A stretch of DNA of 64,000 bases from Heloderma charlesbogerti (taxonomy: Eukaryota > Chordata > Lepidosauria > Squamata > Helodermatidae). The DNA is taken from NCBI GenBank assembly GCA_026122225.1, contig JANEZZ010001564.1:124001-188000 (forward strand), in the 5' to 3' direction. The notes under the pieces were generated by a model that saw only the letters and a program-made list of their open reading frames with translations, did not search any database and was not told where the DNA came from. Shown piece after piece: positions 20,761-30,640 of this stretch; within the stretch, counting starts at the first letter, position 1, and each line of letters opens with the position of its first letter. A program made the position numbers and the translations under genes.

Positions 20761-21670
20761 GATTTAAAAAAAACCCTCAGCTTTTTGATCAAAAAACACT
20801 ACGATCTGATCGCAGAAGTTCCCACCTATTGAAGTCAGATTAATGACCAGCATGCCATAGAGAGCAAGCAGAGATAGCCACAAATGTAAACTTGATGACT
20901 AGACAAGCCACACATGACAGAATACAGAATCATTGGATCGGGGGAAAAGGGGGTTTCTAATCAATCCAAGGAACACCTTTATACTTGCAGAAGAACAACT
21001 GCATTTTTACGTGTTTACAATTTGACCCCTTAGTTGCACAAAATACAAAAACGTCTTCAAGATTTTCTCTGCAATGCTGACTTAACACAAATTCAACAAC
21101 TGTAAAACACATTTATTTCAAAAATGCATCAGTATTCTAAGTCTACCCCATGCCCGAATGTGCAGCAGTTTATATAACTGTACAGCCATTTTTAACCAAC
21201 GAGCTTCTATTCTCACAAAAGTCTTTGTGAGTGTATACATTTTTTCCATGTAAATTTATGCACTTTAAGGCTCAAACCACTTAAAAGTCAATTAAAATTT
21301 GAAGTCAGTTACATGAGTATATAGCATCCTCGATGAGAATATATCATATCAGGCTCTCTTGTGATTGTTCACAGACTTCCTTGAGCAGGTGGAAAGATGT
21401 GCAGTGGTGATCACTGGTTATAGCAGCATTGGGTGGGTGGGTACATGGGCGGGTGCATAATTTATACATCTCTGCCTTCCAGAATGAACATCCCAGTAAT
21501 GTGTAATTTACTTAGCTAAATGGCTTGGTTATATTTCTGCTTTCTGACATTATCAGAAAACGTATTTTAATCTTAGATGTCTACATGTAGCAACAAATAA
21601 AGAGCATGCAAATAAAAATAATAGCGAATACAAATAGCAGGACAATATTCTACCATATACTTTCTTCTCT
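20761..21670. other. No recognised gene or element
   Basis: AT-rich unique-looking sequence; no domain, no clear inverted ends. Confidence 0.5.
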
Positions 21671-21677
21671 TTAGAGC

Positions 21678-21741
21678 CGGGGTGTACAACCCCTGTGGCC
21701 CCAAGGACCGCATCCAGTGTCGGCTGGGGGGCCACACATGC

Positions 21742-21800
<59 letters not shown>

Positions 21801-22145
21801 AGCACATACACACTCTTCCCCTTTCAACACCCCCCCCCCGTCTACAGGGATGGGGAGGTTTAAACCTCCCCTCCCTGGCCACTAAGATTTAGGGATCCCT
21901 GGGGCAGGGGAGATGGAGCCTCTCCCATCCCCTAACAATTGCTTTTGAGATTGTTGTTTCTCTGCCACTACTAGCAGAAGAAAACAGTGTTCTCAGAAGC
22001 CAGGGAACAGTAGTTTTCGCCCCGCAGCCCAGTTTATCAGCTGGTCTGTTGGGGAAAGTGAGTGAGGTCCTGCCAGTTTTGGGGGCCACACAGGGAGTGG
22101 CAGAGGGCCGTATGTGGACCCAGAGCCACAGGTTGTGCACCCCTG
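21678..22145. mobile_element. hAT-like element with internal microsatellite
   Basis: Left end CGGGGTGTACAACCCCTGTGGC and right end GCCACAGGTTGTGCACCCCTG are inverted repeats. No clear 8-bp duplication. A CT/CA microsatellite (21,740-21,800) lies inside. No coding region. Confidence 0.65.
21740..21800. repeat. (CT)n(CA)n compound microsatellite
   Basis: About eleven CT units followed by CA units with a few interruptions. Confidence 0.95.
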
Positions 22146-22159
22146 CCATAGGATATTTC

Positions 22160-22777
22160 CTGTCTTTGTGTGTGTGTCTGTGTGTGTCTATCCTTGACTT
22201 GGTGATTTCTGTATAATTTGCGGGATTTTTTGGTATAATATTTAACACTGTATAATGAAACATAATACAGCATGCACTAGCCCATTCAAACGTCTATATA
22301 TGCAATAATTCTTTTAAACATTTTCACTGATAGATTTGTTGCACAGTGGTTATAGATGTTAAAAACTCTCAATGCCATCCAGCAAAATCCCTGTTTTCTC
22401 TTGCGGAAATTATTTGTGACTTCTTGCTTTGTTTGATTAGATGTAGTTTAGACTGACCTCTATAGTTGGGATGGCCAGTCTATGATACACAGTCACATTA
22501 TCCATCAATGCAAGGCACCATCGGTATGCTCTTCCAACCTTCCCTTCCTTGGAGCTTTCACTTCCTCAAGTAGAAAGTGCTCTTAAATCCATGCAACCCT
22601 GCTGTCTGAAACAGTGGAACCCAGCTGTGCTGGGAATCAAATAGCCATCTTTCATGTGCAACAGGCTGTACGCAGGAACACTTTAGAATAATGAGAGTAA
22701 CAGATTCTGTGGAGTAGTTTTCAGATCTTTTAATGAGCAAGTGTGATTTCAAAACTTTTGCTACTGTTTTCCAAGTT

Positions 22778-22816
<39 letters not shown>

Positions 22817-23690
22817 CTCTCTCTCTCTCTCTCTCTCCTGCTCACAGCCATAGAAACAGAATATTGATTAGATCATGGTTATGTATATTAGTTCACTTTT
22901 CAGCCTATTTATAGAATCTTTTGCCAGTTTTTTCAAAAATTAATCCTAATCCTAAATCTGACCCAAAGCTGTTAAATATTGACTTCTCGGCTTTTCAGGT
23001 AGACCTAGGATACCATTAATAAAACAACTCTCTTAACAATCACACTATTAAATGATATAGCTTCACAAAATATGCATCAGATATTTCTTTAATCAAATAG
23101 ATTTCTAGGCCAATGTCCATACTAGGAACACTAGGACTGGAGTTAGGGGGGAAGATCCTAACCAAAATTAAACAGATTAAAGCCAGCATGTCATCTTTTG
23201 CAGTGTTTCTTGTAATTCAAAGTTGTACATGGGACAGCACTTTTTAAAAATGCAATTATTTGTTCTAAGAATTATCTGGACCACGTTCAGCCCATAAAAC
23301 TGTTGCTCTGTGATGTGTGACTGGACTTCATTTCAGTGTTTTTGATTTATAGTTTGGGTTTGTTTTAGTTTTGAGGGGGTGGAAACAGGGGATCAGCAAG
23401 ACAGGTCTATTAAAGCTGCCAGCCAGAGCAAATTTTCAAAGGTTATTAATTCTTACAGATTCATAAGCCAATGAGCTGAGAAATGTTGAATGCAAGAAAT
23501 GTATGCTCCAATTAAGATTTTTTTAAAAAAATCTGTGTGTACACTAAAGGAAAGAAAGAAAACAGTATATGGATAGTTATACCAATTATACTGAACTAAT
23601 AAAATAATATCTTGGCAAAAGAGAGTCAGTGTAAGCAAGTGCAAAGTAATGTGATTTGAGTTTTCTTTAAAAAAATCTTGACTGTGTGGT
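22160..23690. other. No recognised gene; one microsatellite
   Basis: A (CTTT)n/(CT)n tract at 22,776-22,838 stands out. The remainder is AT-rich with no domain or repeat I can name. Confidence 0.5.
22776..22838. repeat. (CTTT)n(CT)n compound microsatellite
   Basis: About nine or ten TTTC units run directly into CT units. Confidence 0.95.
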
Positions 23691-23694
23691 GATG

Positions 23695-23880
23695 ATGATT
23701 ACGTATCACATTTGTATTCTGCCTTCCTCCAAGGAGCCCAACGTGGCATATATGGGGTCTGTGTATATGGGCTCTGTATGGTGTACCATTTTATGCTTCC
23801 ACCAACCCTGTCAGGTAGGGTAAGCTGAGGGAGAGTGATGAGGCCAAGGTGACTCCATGAACTTCATGGATAAGGGGAAA
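23695..23880 (-). mobile_element. MIR-like CORE-SINE
   Basis: TTTGTATTCTGCCTTCCTCC, AACCCTGTCAGGTAGGGTAA and AGTGATGAGGCCAAGGTGAC are reverse-strand blocks of the SINE at 1-160. Better preserved than the copy at 162-290. Confidence 0.65.
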
Positions 23881-24031
23881 TGTGCACATCACAGGCCTAT
23901 CTAGTCTAGCATCCTGTTTCCCACAGTGGCCCAAAGAAGGACATGAAGTCAACAGTCCTCTTCTGCTGTTGTTCCCAAGCTACTGGTATTCAGAGGCATA
24001 GTACCTCTGATTCTGGCAGTAGTATATAGGC
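23881..24031 (-). mobile_element. L3/CR1 LINE 3' end, part 1 (split by hAT)
   Basis: CACAGGCCTATCTAGTCTAG...ATCCTGTTTCCCACAGTGGCC...TGGTATTCAGAGGCATAGTA...CTCTGATTCTGGCAGTAGTA follows the 3' end of the copy at 51,325. It breaks at 24,032 and resumes at 26,874. Confidence 0.72.
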
Positions 24032-24553
24032 TAGAGGTGAGGGAGAAGTTCATTCAGTTCACATTTTAATGCGGACTTGCCTAACTCTGTATTTTTGAAC
24101 CAATACATGAACTCAGTTATCCTTTGAAATGTGCACTTGTCTAAATTTTGCAATGGAGTTCTGCAATCACCAAAATGCATACAAAAATACATATCTTAAG
24201 GGGAACTGCGCACAAAAATGTATATACTAATGAAAATAAAATCCACAATTGTGTATTATCATTATTATTATTATTAACATTTCTATACCGCCCCATAGCC
24301 AAAGTTCTCCAGGCGGTTTACAGAAGTTAAAACATTAAATACAATATAAAAAGTTTAAAAGCCATTTACATAAAAGCACACAGGCAATATACACAAACAG
24401 CACATAACTAAAAACAACTTTGAACAGTAAGTCATATCTAAAGACATATCCAGGACTGATTAAAACTCATCATGGGCTGCCAAATGCCTGGGAAAGAGAT
24501 AGGTCTTAACCTGGTGCCGAAAAGATAACAATGTGGGCGCCAGGCAACCCTCA

Positions 24554-25330
24554 TCAGGGGAGCTTGTTCCACAGATGGGGGGCCACCACCAAGAAGGCCA
24601 TCTCCCTTGTTGCTGCCTTCCAAGCTTCCCTTGGAGGAGACACTTGGAGAAAGCCCTTAGATGCTGAATGTAGAGTACAGGTAGGTTCATTTTGGGAGAG
24701 GCGTACCGGTAGATATTGTGGTATAGGCAGCCAGTGCAAGCAGGCCAGAGTCAGTCTTATATGTTCAGACCTTCTGGTCCCAGTTATCAATCTGGCCACT
24801 GCATTTTGCACGAGCTGCGGTTTCCGAACCATCTTGAAAGGTGGCCCCACGTAGAGTGCATTGCAGGAATCTAACTTGGAGGTTACCAGAACATAGACAA
24901 CCAAAGCCAGGTTATCCCTGTCCAGATAGGGGCTTAGCTGGGCCGCCAACCCAAGTTGGTAGAAGGCACTCCATGCCACTGAGACTACCTGAGCCTCAAG
25001 TGACAAGGATGGTTCCAAGAGGACCCCCAAGATACAGACCTGCTCCTTCAGGGGAGTGCAACCCCCATCCAGAACAGGTTGAGCATCCTGCATCCAGTCA
25101 GCAGAACCACCTACCAACAGCATCTCAGTCTTTTCTGGATTGAGCTTCAGTTTATTAGCCCTCATCCAGTCCATTGTCACAGCCAGGCACTGATTCAGCA
25201 CATCCACAGCCTCACCTGAAGAAGATGAAAAGGAGAAATAAAGCTGCGTGTCATCAGCATACTGAGGACAACGCACTCCTAAACTCCAGATGACCGCACT
25301 CAACCATTTCATATAGATGTTGAACAGCAT
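24554..25330 (-). pseudogene. L2 reverse transcriptase, palm motif C to thumb
   Basis: A 258-residue uninterrupted frame. FNIYMKWLSAVIWSLG is followed by the catalytic QYADDTQLYFSF at about residues 23-34, then NKLKLNPEKTEMLLVG and the thumb block SKLDSCNALYVGPPFK...LVQNAVARLITG. The end reads LVVAPHLWNKLP. Motif C is complete; motif A lies in another frame at ~25,500. Confidence 0.88.
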
Positions 25331-25477
25331 GGGGGGAAAAACTGACCCCTATGGAACCCCATATTGGAGAATCCACAGGGCCAAGCAGTGTTCCCCAAGT
25401 ACCACTTTCTGGAGCCAGCCCTCCAAGTAGGAGTGAAACCACTGCAATGCAGTGCCTGCCGCTCCCAGCTCAGACAG

Positions 25478-25985
25478 TCATCCCAGAAGGATACCATGGT
25501 CGATGGTATCGAAAGCCACCAAGAGATCAAGGAAAATCAACAAGGTCACACTCCCCCTGTCCCAACATAGGTCATCATATAGGGCGACCAGGGCTGTTTC
25601 CATGCCAAAACCTGTCCTAAACCCTGGCTGAAATGGATCCAGATCACTTGTCTCATCCAAGAGTGTCTGGAGCTGGCTGGCAACCACCCGCTCAAGAATC
25701 TTGCCCAGGAATGGAACATTTGCAACTGGCCTATAATTATTAAGGTTTTTCCAGGTCTAGGGAGGCTTTCTTCAGGTGTGGTCTCACCACTATCTCTTTC
25801 AGGTGGCCTGGGACCACTCCCTCTCGCAAGGAGGCATTAATCACCTCCCTAGCCCAGCCAGCTGTTCCCTCTCTGCTAGTTTTTATAAGCCAAGAGGGGC
25901 AAAGATCCAGTATTGAAGTGGTTGCATGAACCTGTCCAAGCACTTTGTCCACGTCCGCAAGCTGTACCAACTGAAACTCATCCAA
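25478..25985 (-). pseudogene. L2 reverse transcriptase, fingers and motif A
   Basis: Two pieces. 25,740-25,985 reads VLGQVHATTSILDLCPSWL and VVPGHLKEIVVRPHLKK. 25,478-25,687 reads DLDPFQPGFRTGFGMETALV and IFLDLLVAFDTIDHGILL, with the motif A Asp present, unlike L2 copy 1. A frame change lies between them near 25,700-25,740 and another near 25,340-25,480. Confidence 0.85.
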
Positions 25986-26665
25986 GAAAACTGGACAAGA
26001 TTGTGCTTAGGATACCTCACCAGATTCACCTGCAGTAATACTGGAGTCTAAGTCCTGGCGGATGCAAGAGATTTTATTCTGGAAGTGCCTAGTCAGTGCA
26101 TTACAGCGGGCCTCAGATGCTTCCATATTGTCCTTAGGGCTAGAATGTAAAAGGCTCTGGACAACCCTAAAACACTCTGCTGGGCAGCATATGGATGACT
26201 GAATAGAGGCAATGAAATGTTTTTTCCTTGCCACTCTCACTGCCTTTGAATATACCTGGTCATAGGCACACATCAGGATTCGATTGCATCCACCAGGAGT
26301 TTTTCTTCAAGCCCTCTATTTTGTTTCATCACTCTCAACTCTGGGGTATACCATGGAGCTGTAAAAGCTCTACTCTGGAGAGAGCGCTCAGGAGTGATTG
26401 TGTCAACTGCCCAGGTCAATTCTACATTCCACAGGTCGACCAGGGTTTCGACAGGAGCGCCAGCCATCTCAGCCAGACTCCCCCCCTGCCCCCGAGCCCT
26501 CTGGAAACCATCTCCATGTCCAGTCGAGAAACCCAGGTCTAGCGTATGTCCCGCTACATGTGTGGGGCCAATGACATGCTGGGACAGTCCCATGGCTGTC
26601 ATGGAAACCATGAAATCCTGAGTCATCCCAGACAAGGTGCCCTCAGCATGAATGTTGAGGAAGGA
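25986..26665 (-). pseudogene. L2 linker and endonuclease C-terminal part
   Basis: Reads CFRVVQSLLHS and ALTRHFQNKISCIRQDL (linker), then upstream NIHAEGTLSGMTQDFM and GPTHVAGHTLDLGF (endonuclease). Truncated at the 5' end of the element; the N-terminal endonuclease half is missing. Confidence 0.8.
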
Positions 26666-26873
26666 AGATTGCTTTTTAAAGTTATTAGGATGATTGCTTT
26701 TTAAAATGTGCATATTAAAAATGTGAATATTAGGAGAAATGCACACAAACATGCACATGAACTGTCATGCAAACTTTTTAAAAGAATGTCAAAATTCAGG
26801 ATGAACCGAACTTAAGGTTGGAAAAATGGGAAACTGACTGAAACTGAAAGCTTTGTTCATCCCTAATATAGTC

Positions 26874-26916
26874 AATTGAGACTAGAAGCCTTTGATAGGC
26901 TTATCCTCTCTTAAGA
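26874..26916 (-). mobile_element. L3/CR1 LINE, part 2 (split by hAT)
   Basis: GACTAGAAGCCTTTGATAGG then CTTATCCTCTC corresponds to GACTAATAGCCATTGATAGC then CTTCTCCTC at 60,860-60,890. It continues the fragment ending at 24,031. Confidence 0.55.
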
Positions 26917-27013
26917 TTTCAATCCTACACACACTTGCCTGGGAGTAAGTCCTGGGACTTATTCAGCTCAATGGGATTTGCTTCTGAATAGATGTGCATA
27001 AGATCGCACTGTA
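26917..27013. repeat. Palindromic short repeat (AATCCTATGC family)
   Basis: TTCAATCCTACAC...GGAGTAAGTCC...CTCAATGGGATTTGCTTCTG and ...TGCATAAGATCGCACTG. Halves are imperfect reverse complements. Confidence 0.6.
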
Positions 27014-27120
27014 ATTTGTGTAATCCAGGCATGTCAGCAGACCTGGTACAAGGTCTCTCATCACCTGAGGTGAGAGAGAAGACACACCGCTGCTGCCACC
27101 ACCATCTGTCCACCAACTGA

Positions 27121-28045
27121 TTATAGAATCATAGAATGGTAGGGTTGGAAGGGGCCTACAAGGCCATCGAGTCCAAGCCCCTGCTCAATGCAGGAATCCA
27201 AGTCACAGCATCCCCGACAGATGGCGCCTCATCTGGGACAGCCCACCACCTCCCTAGGTCATTGGTTCCATTGTTGTATTGCTCTAACAGTCAGGAAGTT
27301 TTTCCTGATGTTCAGCCAGAATCTGGCTTCCTGTAACTTGAGCCCATTATTCTGTGTCCTGAATTCTGGGATGATCAAGAAGTGATGTTGGCCTTCCTCT
27401 CTGTGACAACGTTCCAAGTACCTGAAGAGCGCTATCCTATCTCCCCTCAGTCTTCTCTTCTCAAGGCTAAACATGCCCAGTTCTTTCAGTCTCTCTTCAT
27501 AAGGCTTTGTTTCCAGTCCCCTGATCATCTTTGTTGCCCTCCTCTGAACCCTCTCCAGCTGGTCTGCATCCTTCTTAAAGTGTGGTGCCCAGAACTGGAC
27601 ACACTACTCCAGATGAGGCCTAACCAGTGCTGAGTAGAGGGGGACTAGGACTTCCCGGGATTTGGAAGCTATGCTTCTATTAATGCATCCAAAAATAGCA
27701 TTTGCCTTTTTTGCAGCCACATCACATGGTTGGCTCATATTCAGCTTGTGATCTACCACAATTCCAAGATCCTTCTTGCTTGTAGTGTTGTTGAGCCACG
27801 TATCCCCCATCTTGTAACTGTGCATTTGGTTTCTTTTTCCTAGGTGCAGAACCTGGCATTTATCCTTATTAAATTTCATTCTGTTGTTTTCTGCCCAGCG
27901 CTCCAGTCTATCAAAATCACTTTGAATTTTGTTTCTGTCTTCCAGGGTATTAGCTATCCCACCCAATTTTGTGTCATCTGCAAATGTGATCAGCATTCCC
28001 TGCACCTTCTCCTCCAAGTCATTAATAAAAATGTTGAAGAGCGCT
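27121..28045 (-). mobile_element. CR1 LINE, 5'-truncated in the RT palm
   Basis: The 3' tail TATAGAATCATAGAAT is on the plus strand; homologous to 11,386-11,921 and 41,842-42,283 but reaches further upstream into the reverse transcriptase. It stops at LFNIFINDL near 28,045; beyond that the sequence no longer matches CR1. Confidence 0.88.
27259..28045 (-). pseudogene. CR1 reverse transcriptase C-terminal half
   Basis: Two frames. 27,604-28,045 has FNIFINDLEEKVQG, the catalytic FADDTKLGG, RWAENNRMKFNKDKCQVLHL and SALVRPHLE. 27,259-27,528 has [20 protein letters not shown] and ends IQQWNQ. Motif C is complete; motif A and the endonuclease are absent through 5' truncation. Non-functional. Confidence 0.88.
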
Positions 28046-28221
28046 GTGCATCCACAATCCAAGTCCAACCATCTACCAATTATAGTACCTTGACTGTCCT
28101 GCATATACACTGATGGGGTCTGAAAGGACAGGAAAGAGCTCTTGGAATCCAAGAGGAAGGCACACTGAAAAGTTAAATTCAAGTTAGACATTCAAAATAA
28201 ATGGGAAATTTACAAGTATAA

Positions 28222-28312
28222 CAGTGCAATCCTATGCATATCTACTCAGAAGTCCCATTACGTTCAACAGGGCTTACTCCCAAGTGGGTATAGGATTGCA
28301 GCCTAAGTCAAT
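28222..28312. repeat. Palindromic short repeat (AATCCTATGC family), best copy
   Basis: Starts AGTGCAATCCTATGCATA, has TCTACTCAGAAGTCCCATTA and CAGGGCTTACTCCCAAGTGG, and ends GTATAGGATTGCAGCC. The two halves pair as a 90-bp fold. Confidence 0.75.
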
Positions 28313-29090
28313 TTGTGATTTTGTGCTTCTGAATAGCCACTTCTGCTGTAATGTCCAAACTGAGGATGTGAACTCCACAGCTCATCAAGATGACCACATG
28401 TATCTTCACATGGGTGACATCCCTGAGTTCCTGTTTCTGATATTACATTGGAAGACAGATTCTGACCGGGGGCAGTGGGGGCACACTTCTTTCACCAGCT
28501 GAACTGAGACATCTGCACTTCTTACAGACCTTTCAAGATAAACTCCATATGGTCATTACTGGAAAATGGCAGCATAAATGTTATCACTGGAAGAACACTG
28601 TGTTATTAACACTGAGTCACAAACAAAGGGGAAAGTCCACAATTCACAACTTAAGAATGTCTTTGTGGTTTTAAAGCATGTTGTGAAAAAAAAAGTTTAT
28701 GAAATACAACTGATCTTTGGATTTGGTATTATGATCAAAATGATTAAGTATACTGCTGTTGTCATGTTTATAAGTTCTGTACATGAGTAAGGCTACTGGT
28801 GTTGTTTCCAAGAAAGTTAATACAGACCCATCATCAAACTGTGTCCATTCCCTTCACCTTTTGTTGTTGTTCATCTTATCTTAAGCCATACATCCTCTGG
28901 CAAGATACTACTATATAGAATTGGTGTTCTATATAGATCCCTGCAGACTATTGTTGTATAAAAAGCAGCAGTATTATCCAATAAACAGGCTGGCTCTAGA
29001 GTAATAGGAAAGGAATTTCCAAGACATCTTAGCCATATATTATCTTGGGTAACTAATTGATAATGCTGTACTTGTTCTTCTGAATTGTGA
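28313..29090. other. No recognised gene or element
   Basis: Unique-looking, AT-rich; nothing identifiable. Confidence 0.5.
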
Positions 29091-29405
29091 ACTCTACTGT
29101 GGCCTGTACCATGGTCCGGAAGTCCACCAGAAAAAGAGCCTTCAGTGTGGTGGCCCCCTTCCTGTGAACTCCCTGCCTTTGGAGATCAGGCAGGTGCCAG
29201 CACTGTGTTACTTCTGGTGCCTCCTGAAGACATTGTTATTTTGGGAAGCCTTCCTTGAATGACCAGCTGCTGTTTATTAAATTCGGGCTTATCTGAACTT
29301 GTCTCTTTTAAAAATATTTTAATTGTTTTAACATAGTGTTTTATTCTTTTATGTTTGCTGATTGCCACCCTGAAATCTTTTGATGTGGAGAGGTATATAA
29401 ATATT
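29091..29405 (+). mobile_element. L2-type LINE 3' end, plus strand
   Basis: AGAAAAAGAGCCTTCAGTGT and TGGTGGCCCCCTTCCTGTG encode the RAFSVVAP-like C-terminal block in the plus direction. The 3' UTR ends with GAGAGGTATATAAATATTG and an AAAT repeat tail. One of few plus-strand LINE pieces here. Confidence 0.75.
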
Positions 29406-29406
29406 G

Positions 29407-29445
<39 letters not shown>

Positions 29446-29460
29446 AGAAAGAAAGAAAGA
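29406..29460. repeat. (AAAT)n(AAAG)n microsatellite at LINE tail
   Basis: About ten AAAT units then three GAAA units, grown from the LINE tail. Confidence 0.95.
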
Positions 29461-29834
29461 ACTGTGTTTGCCTACCCACACTATGTAATACCCTGCTTCT
29501 GGTCTTACACTAAATTGCAAGGCCATTTATCCAAGGTTAAAACAAGGATGAAAAAGGAGTCCCTGATTAGTCAGGGGCTGTGCTTTTTTTAATTTTTCAT
29601 GCTCACATTTGCTCCTTTACCATGTAAACAAATTATAATTTGAAGGTACACAGAAATAATATTAAAGAGCAGACTGGAGTTTATAAACACCAATTTTAAA
29701 GATTGCCAAAGTCTTTGTACTCATTCTTGAAATCAATACATTTCTTGAAAAGTCTTTGTACTCATTCAGAATCGAGGTGGCTATTCACATCTGCTCTGGC
29801 AAGAAAGGAAACGGGGGTGGGGAGCCAACATTTT

Positions 29835-29961
29835 CACTGGGTAGGCAACTTGTGGACCTCCAGATGCTTTGGCTTTCAATTCCCATCATCCCTAGCCAAC
29901 AGTGAGGAATGATGGGAGTTGTAGGCCAGAGCATCTGGAAGGCCACCACTTATCTACCCCC
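29835..29961. mobile_element. Short hAT-like element (GGGGTGGGCAACTT family)
   Basis: GGGTAGGCAACTTGTGGACC and a mirrored TCTGGAAGGCCACCACTTATCTACCC, with CCCATCATCCCTAGCC / ATGATGGGAGTTGTAG in the middle. No clear target duplication. The ~370 bases between the preceding microsatellite and this element hold nothing recognisable. Confidence 0.65.
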
Positions 29962-30097
29962 GTTCTACATGGTGCCTTAGACTGAACGTTCCTGCTGTAT
30001 GAGTAGAAGGCACTTTTGCTCATGCAGAGTTGCAGTGCTATTGATTTCTCCCATTTGAAGCCTGTTTCCCTATAAACCCATTCCCTGGTCCTCTGGT

Positions 30098-30640
30098 CAG
30101 GGCCAGCATCAAGGGTAGGCATGGTTGGGCACCTGCCAAGGGTCACCACTCCAGCGGGGGCCCACTCACAAGAGCCCCCTGGAGCTGCTTCTCCTCCTCA
30201 CCACTGCAACCTGCTTGTTTACCTGCCTCTTGCTCTGGCCCAGATGACGGAGGTGGTGAGGAAGAGCAGTAGATGCTGCTGCCTACTTGCTCATTGGCTC
30301 TCTGCCTGACAAGCAAGTAGTGGTAGCAATGATGAGAGAGAGGATGAGAAGCAATAGCAGCTGGTGACAATGGCAGTGAGAAGGCAGACTCACTGAGGAG
30401 GTGGCCCATTGAGGGTGTCTTGCCCAAGGATCGTCCAAAACCTGGAGCTGGAGTCAATTTCCAGTTGGCATGGGGAGCTACAGGCAGGCCAGGGAAGGAA
30501 TCAACAACCATTCCAAACCAGCATCAGTCATAATGTCTAATACCCAAAGAGTATTTTGGGTACATCAAAGGACTTCCATACACCCAGTGTGACTTTTATA
30601 ATTTCTTAAAAATTAGAAGAGCAGAGCCCCATTTCATATC
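30098..30640. mobile_element. Large CAGGGCCAGC hAT-like repeat, copy 1 (truncated)
   Basis: Begins CAGGGCCAGCATCAAGGGTA. Interior is homologous in reverse to 34,196-34,881, for example TGGTTGTTGATTCCTTCCCT and CACTGGGTGTATGGAAG when read on the minus strand. The far end stops near CATTTCATATC without the second inverted end. Frames of about 120 codons are accidental. Confidence 0.7.

Larger units (their letters stand above)
24251..26665 (-). mobile_element. L2 LINE, copy 2, inserted in a hAT element
   Basis: The 3' end begins at an ATT repeat (24,257-24,275) followed by the L2 3' block TTTCTATACCGCCCC and CAGGCGGTTTACAG. Coding blocks run from the RT C-terminus (24,554) through the palm (25,200-25,985) and linker to the endonuclease, which is cut off at NIHAEG near 26,660. 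5'-truncated. Frames are offset by indels, but no transposon lies inside, so it is likely younger than copy 1. Confidence 0.88.
24032..26865. mobile_element. Non-autonomous hAT element, split by an L2 LINE
   Basis: Outer ends TAGAGGTG...GTTCATTCAGTTC and ...TTTGTTCATCCCTA are inverted repeats. Flanks ATATAGGC (24,024-24,031) and ATATAGTC (26,866-26,873) agree at 7 of 8. The interior outside the LINE has repeated AAATGCATAC/AATGCACAC blocks like those in 3,491-3,741. Without the LINE it would be about 420 bp. Confidence 0.78.

Noticed and set aside
27119..28090. Possible target duplication of the CR1 (CCAACTGATTATAG / CCAATTATAG)
   Set aside because: The two sides differ by a 4-base gap and the right one is about 30 bases from the CR1 edge; probably chance.
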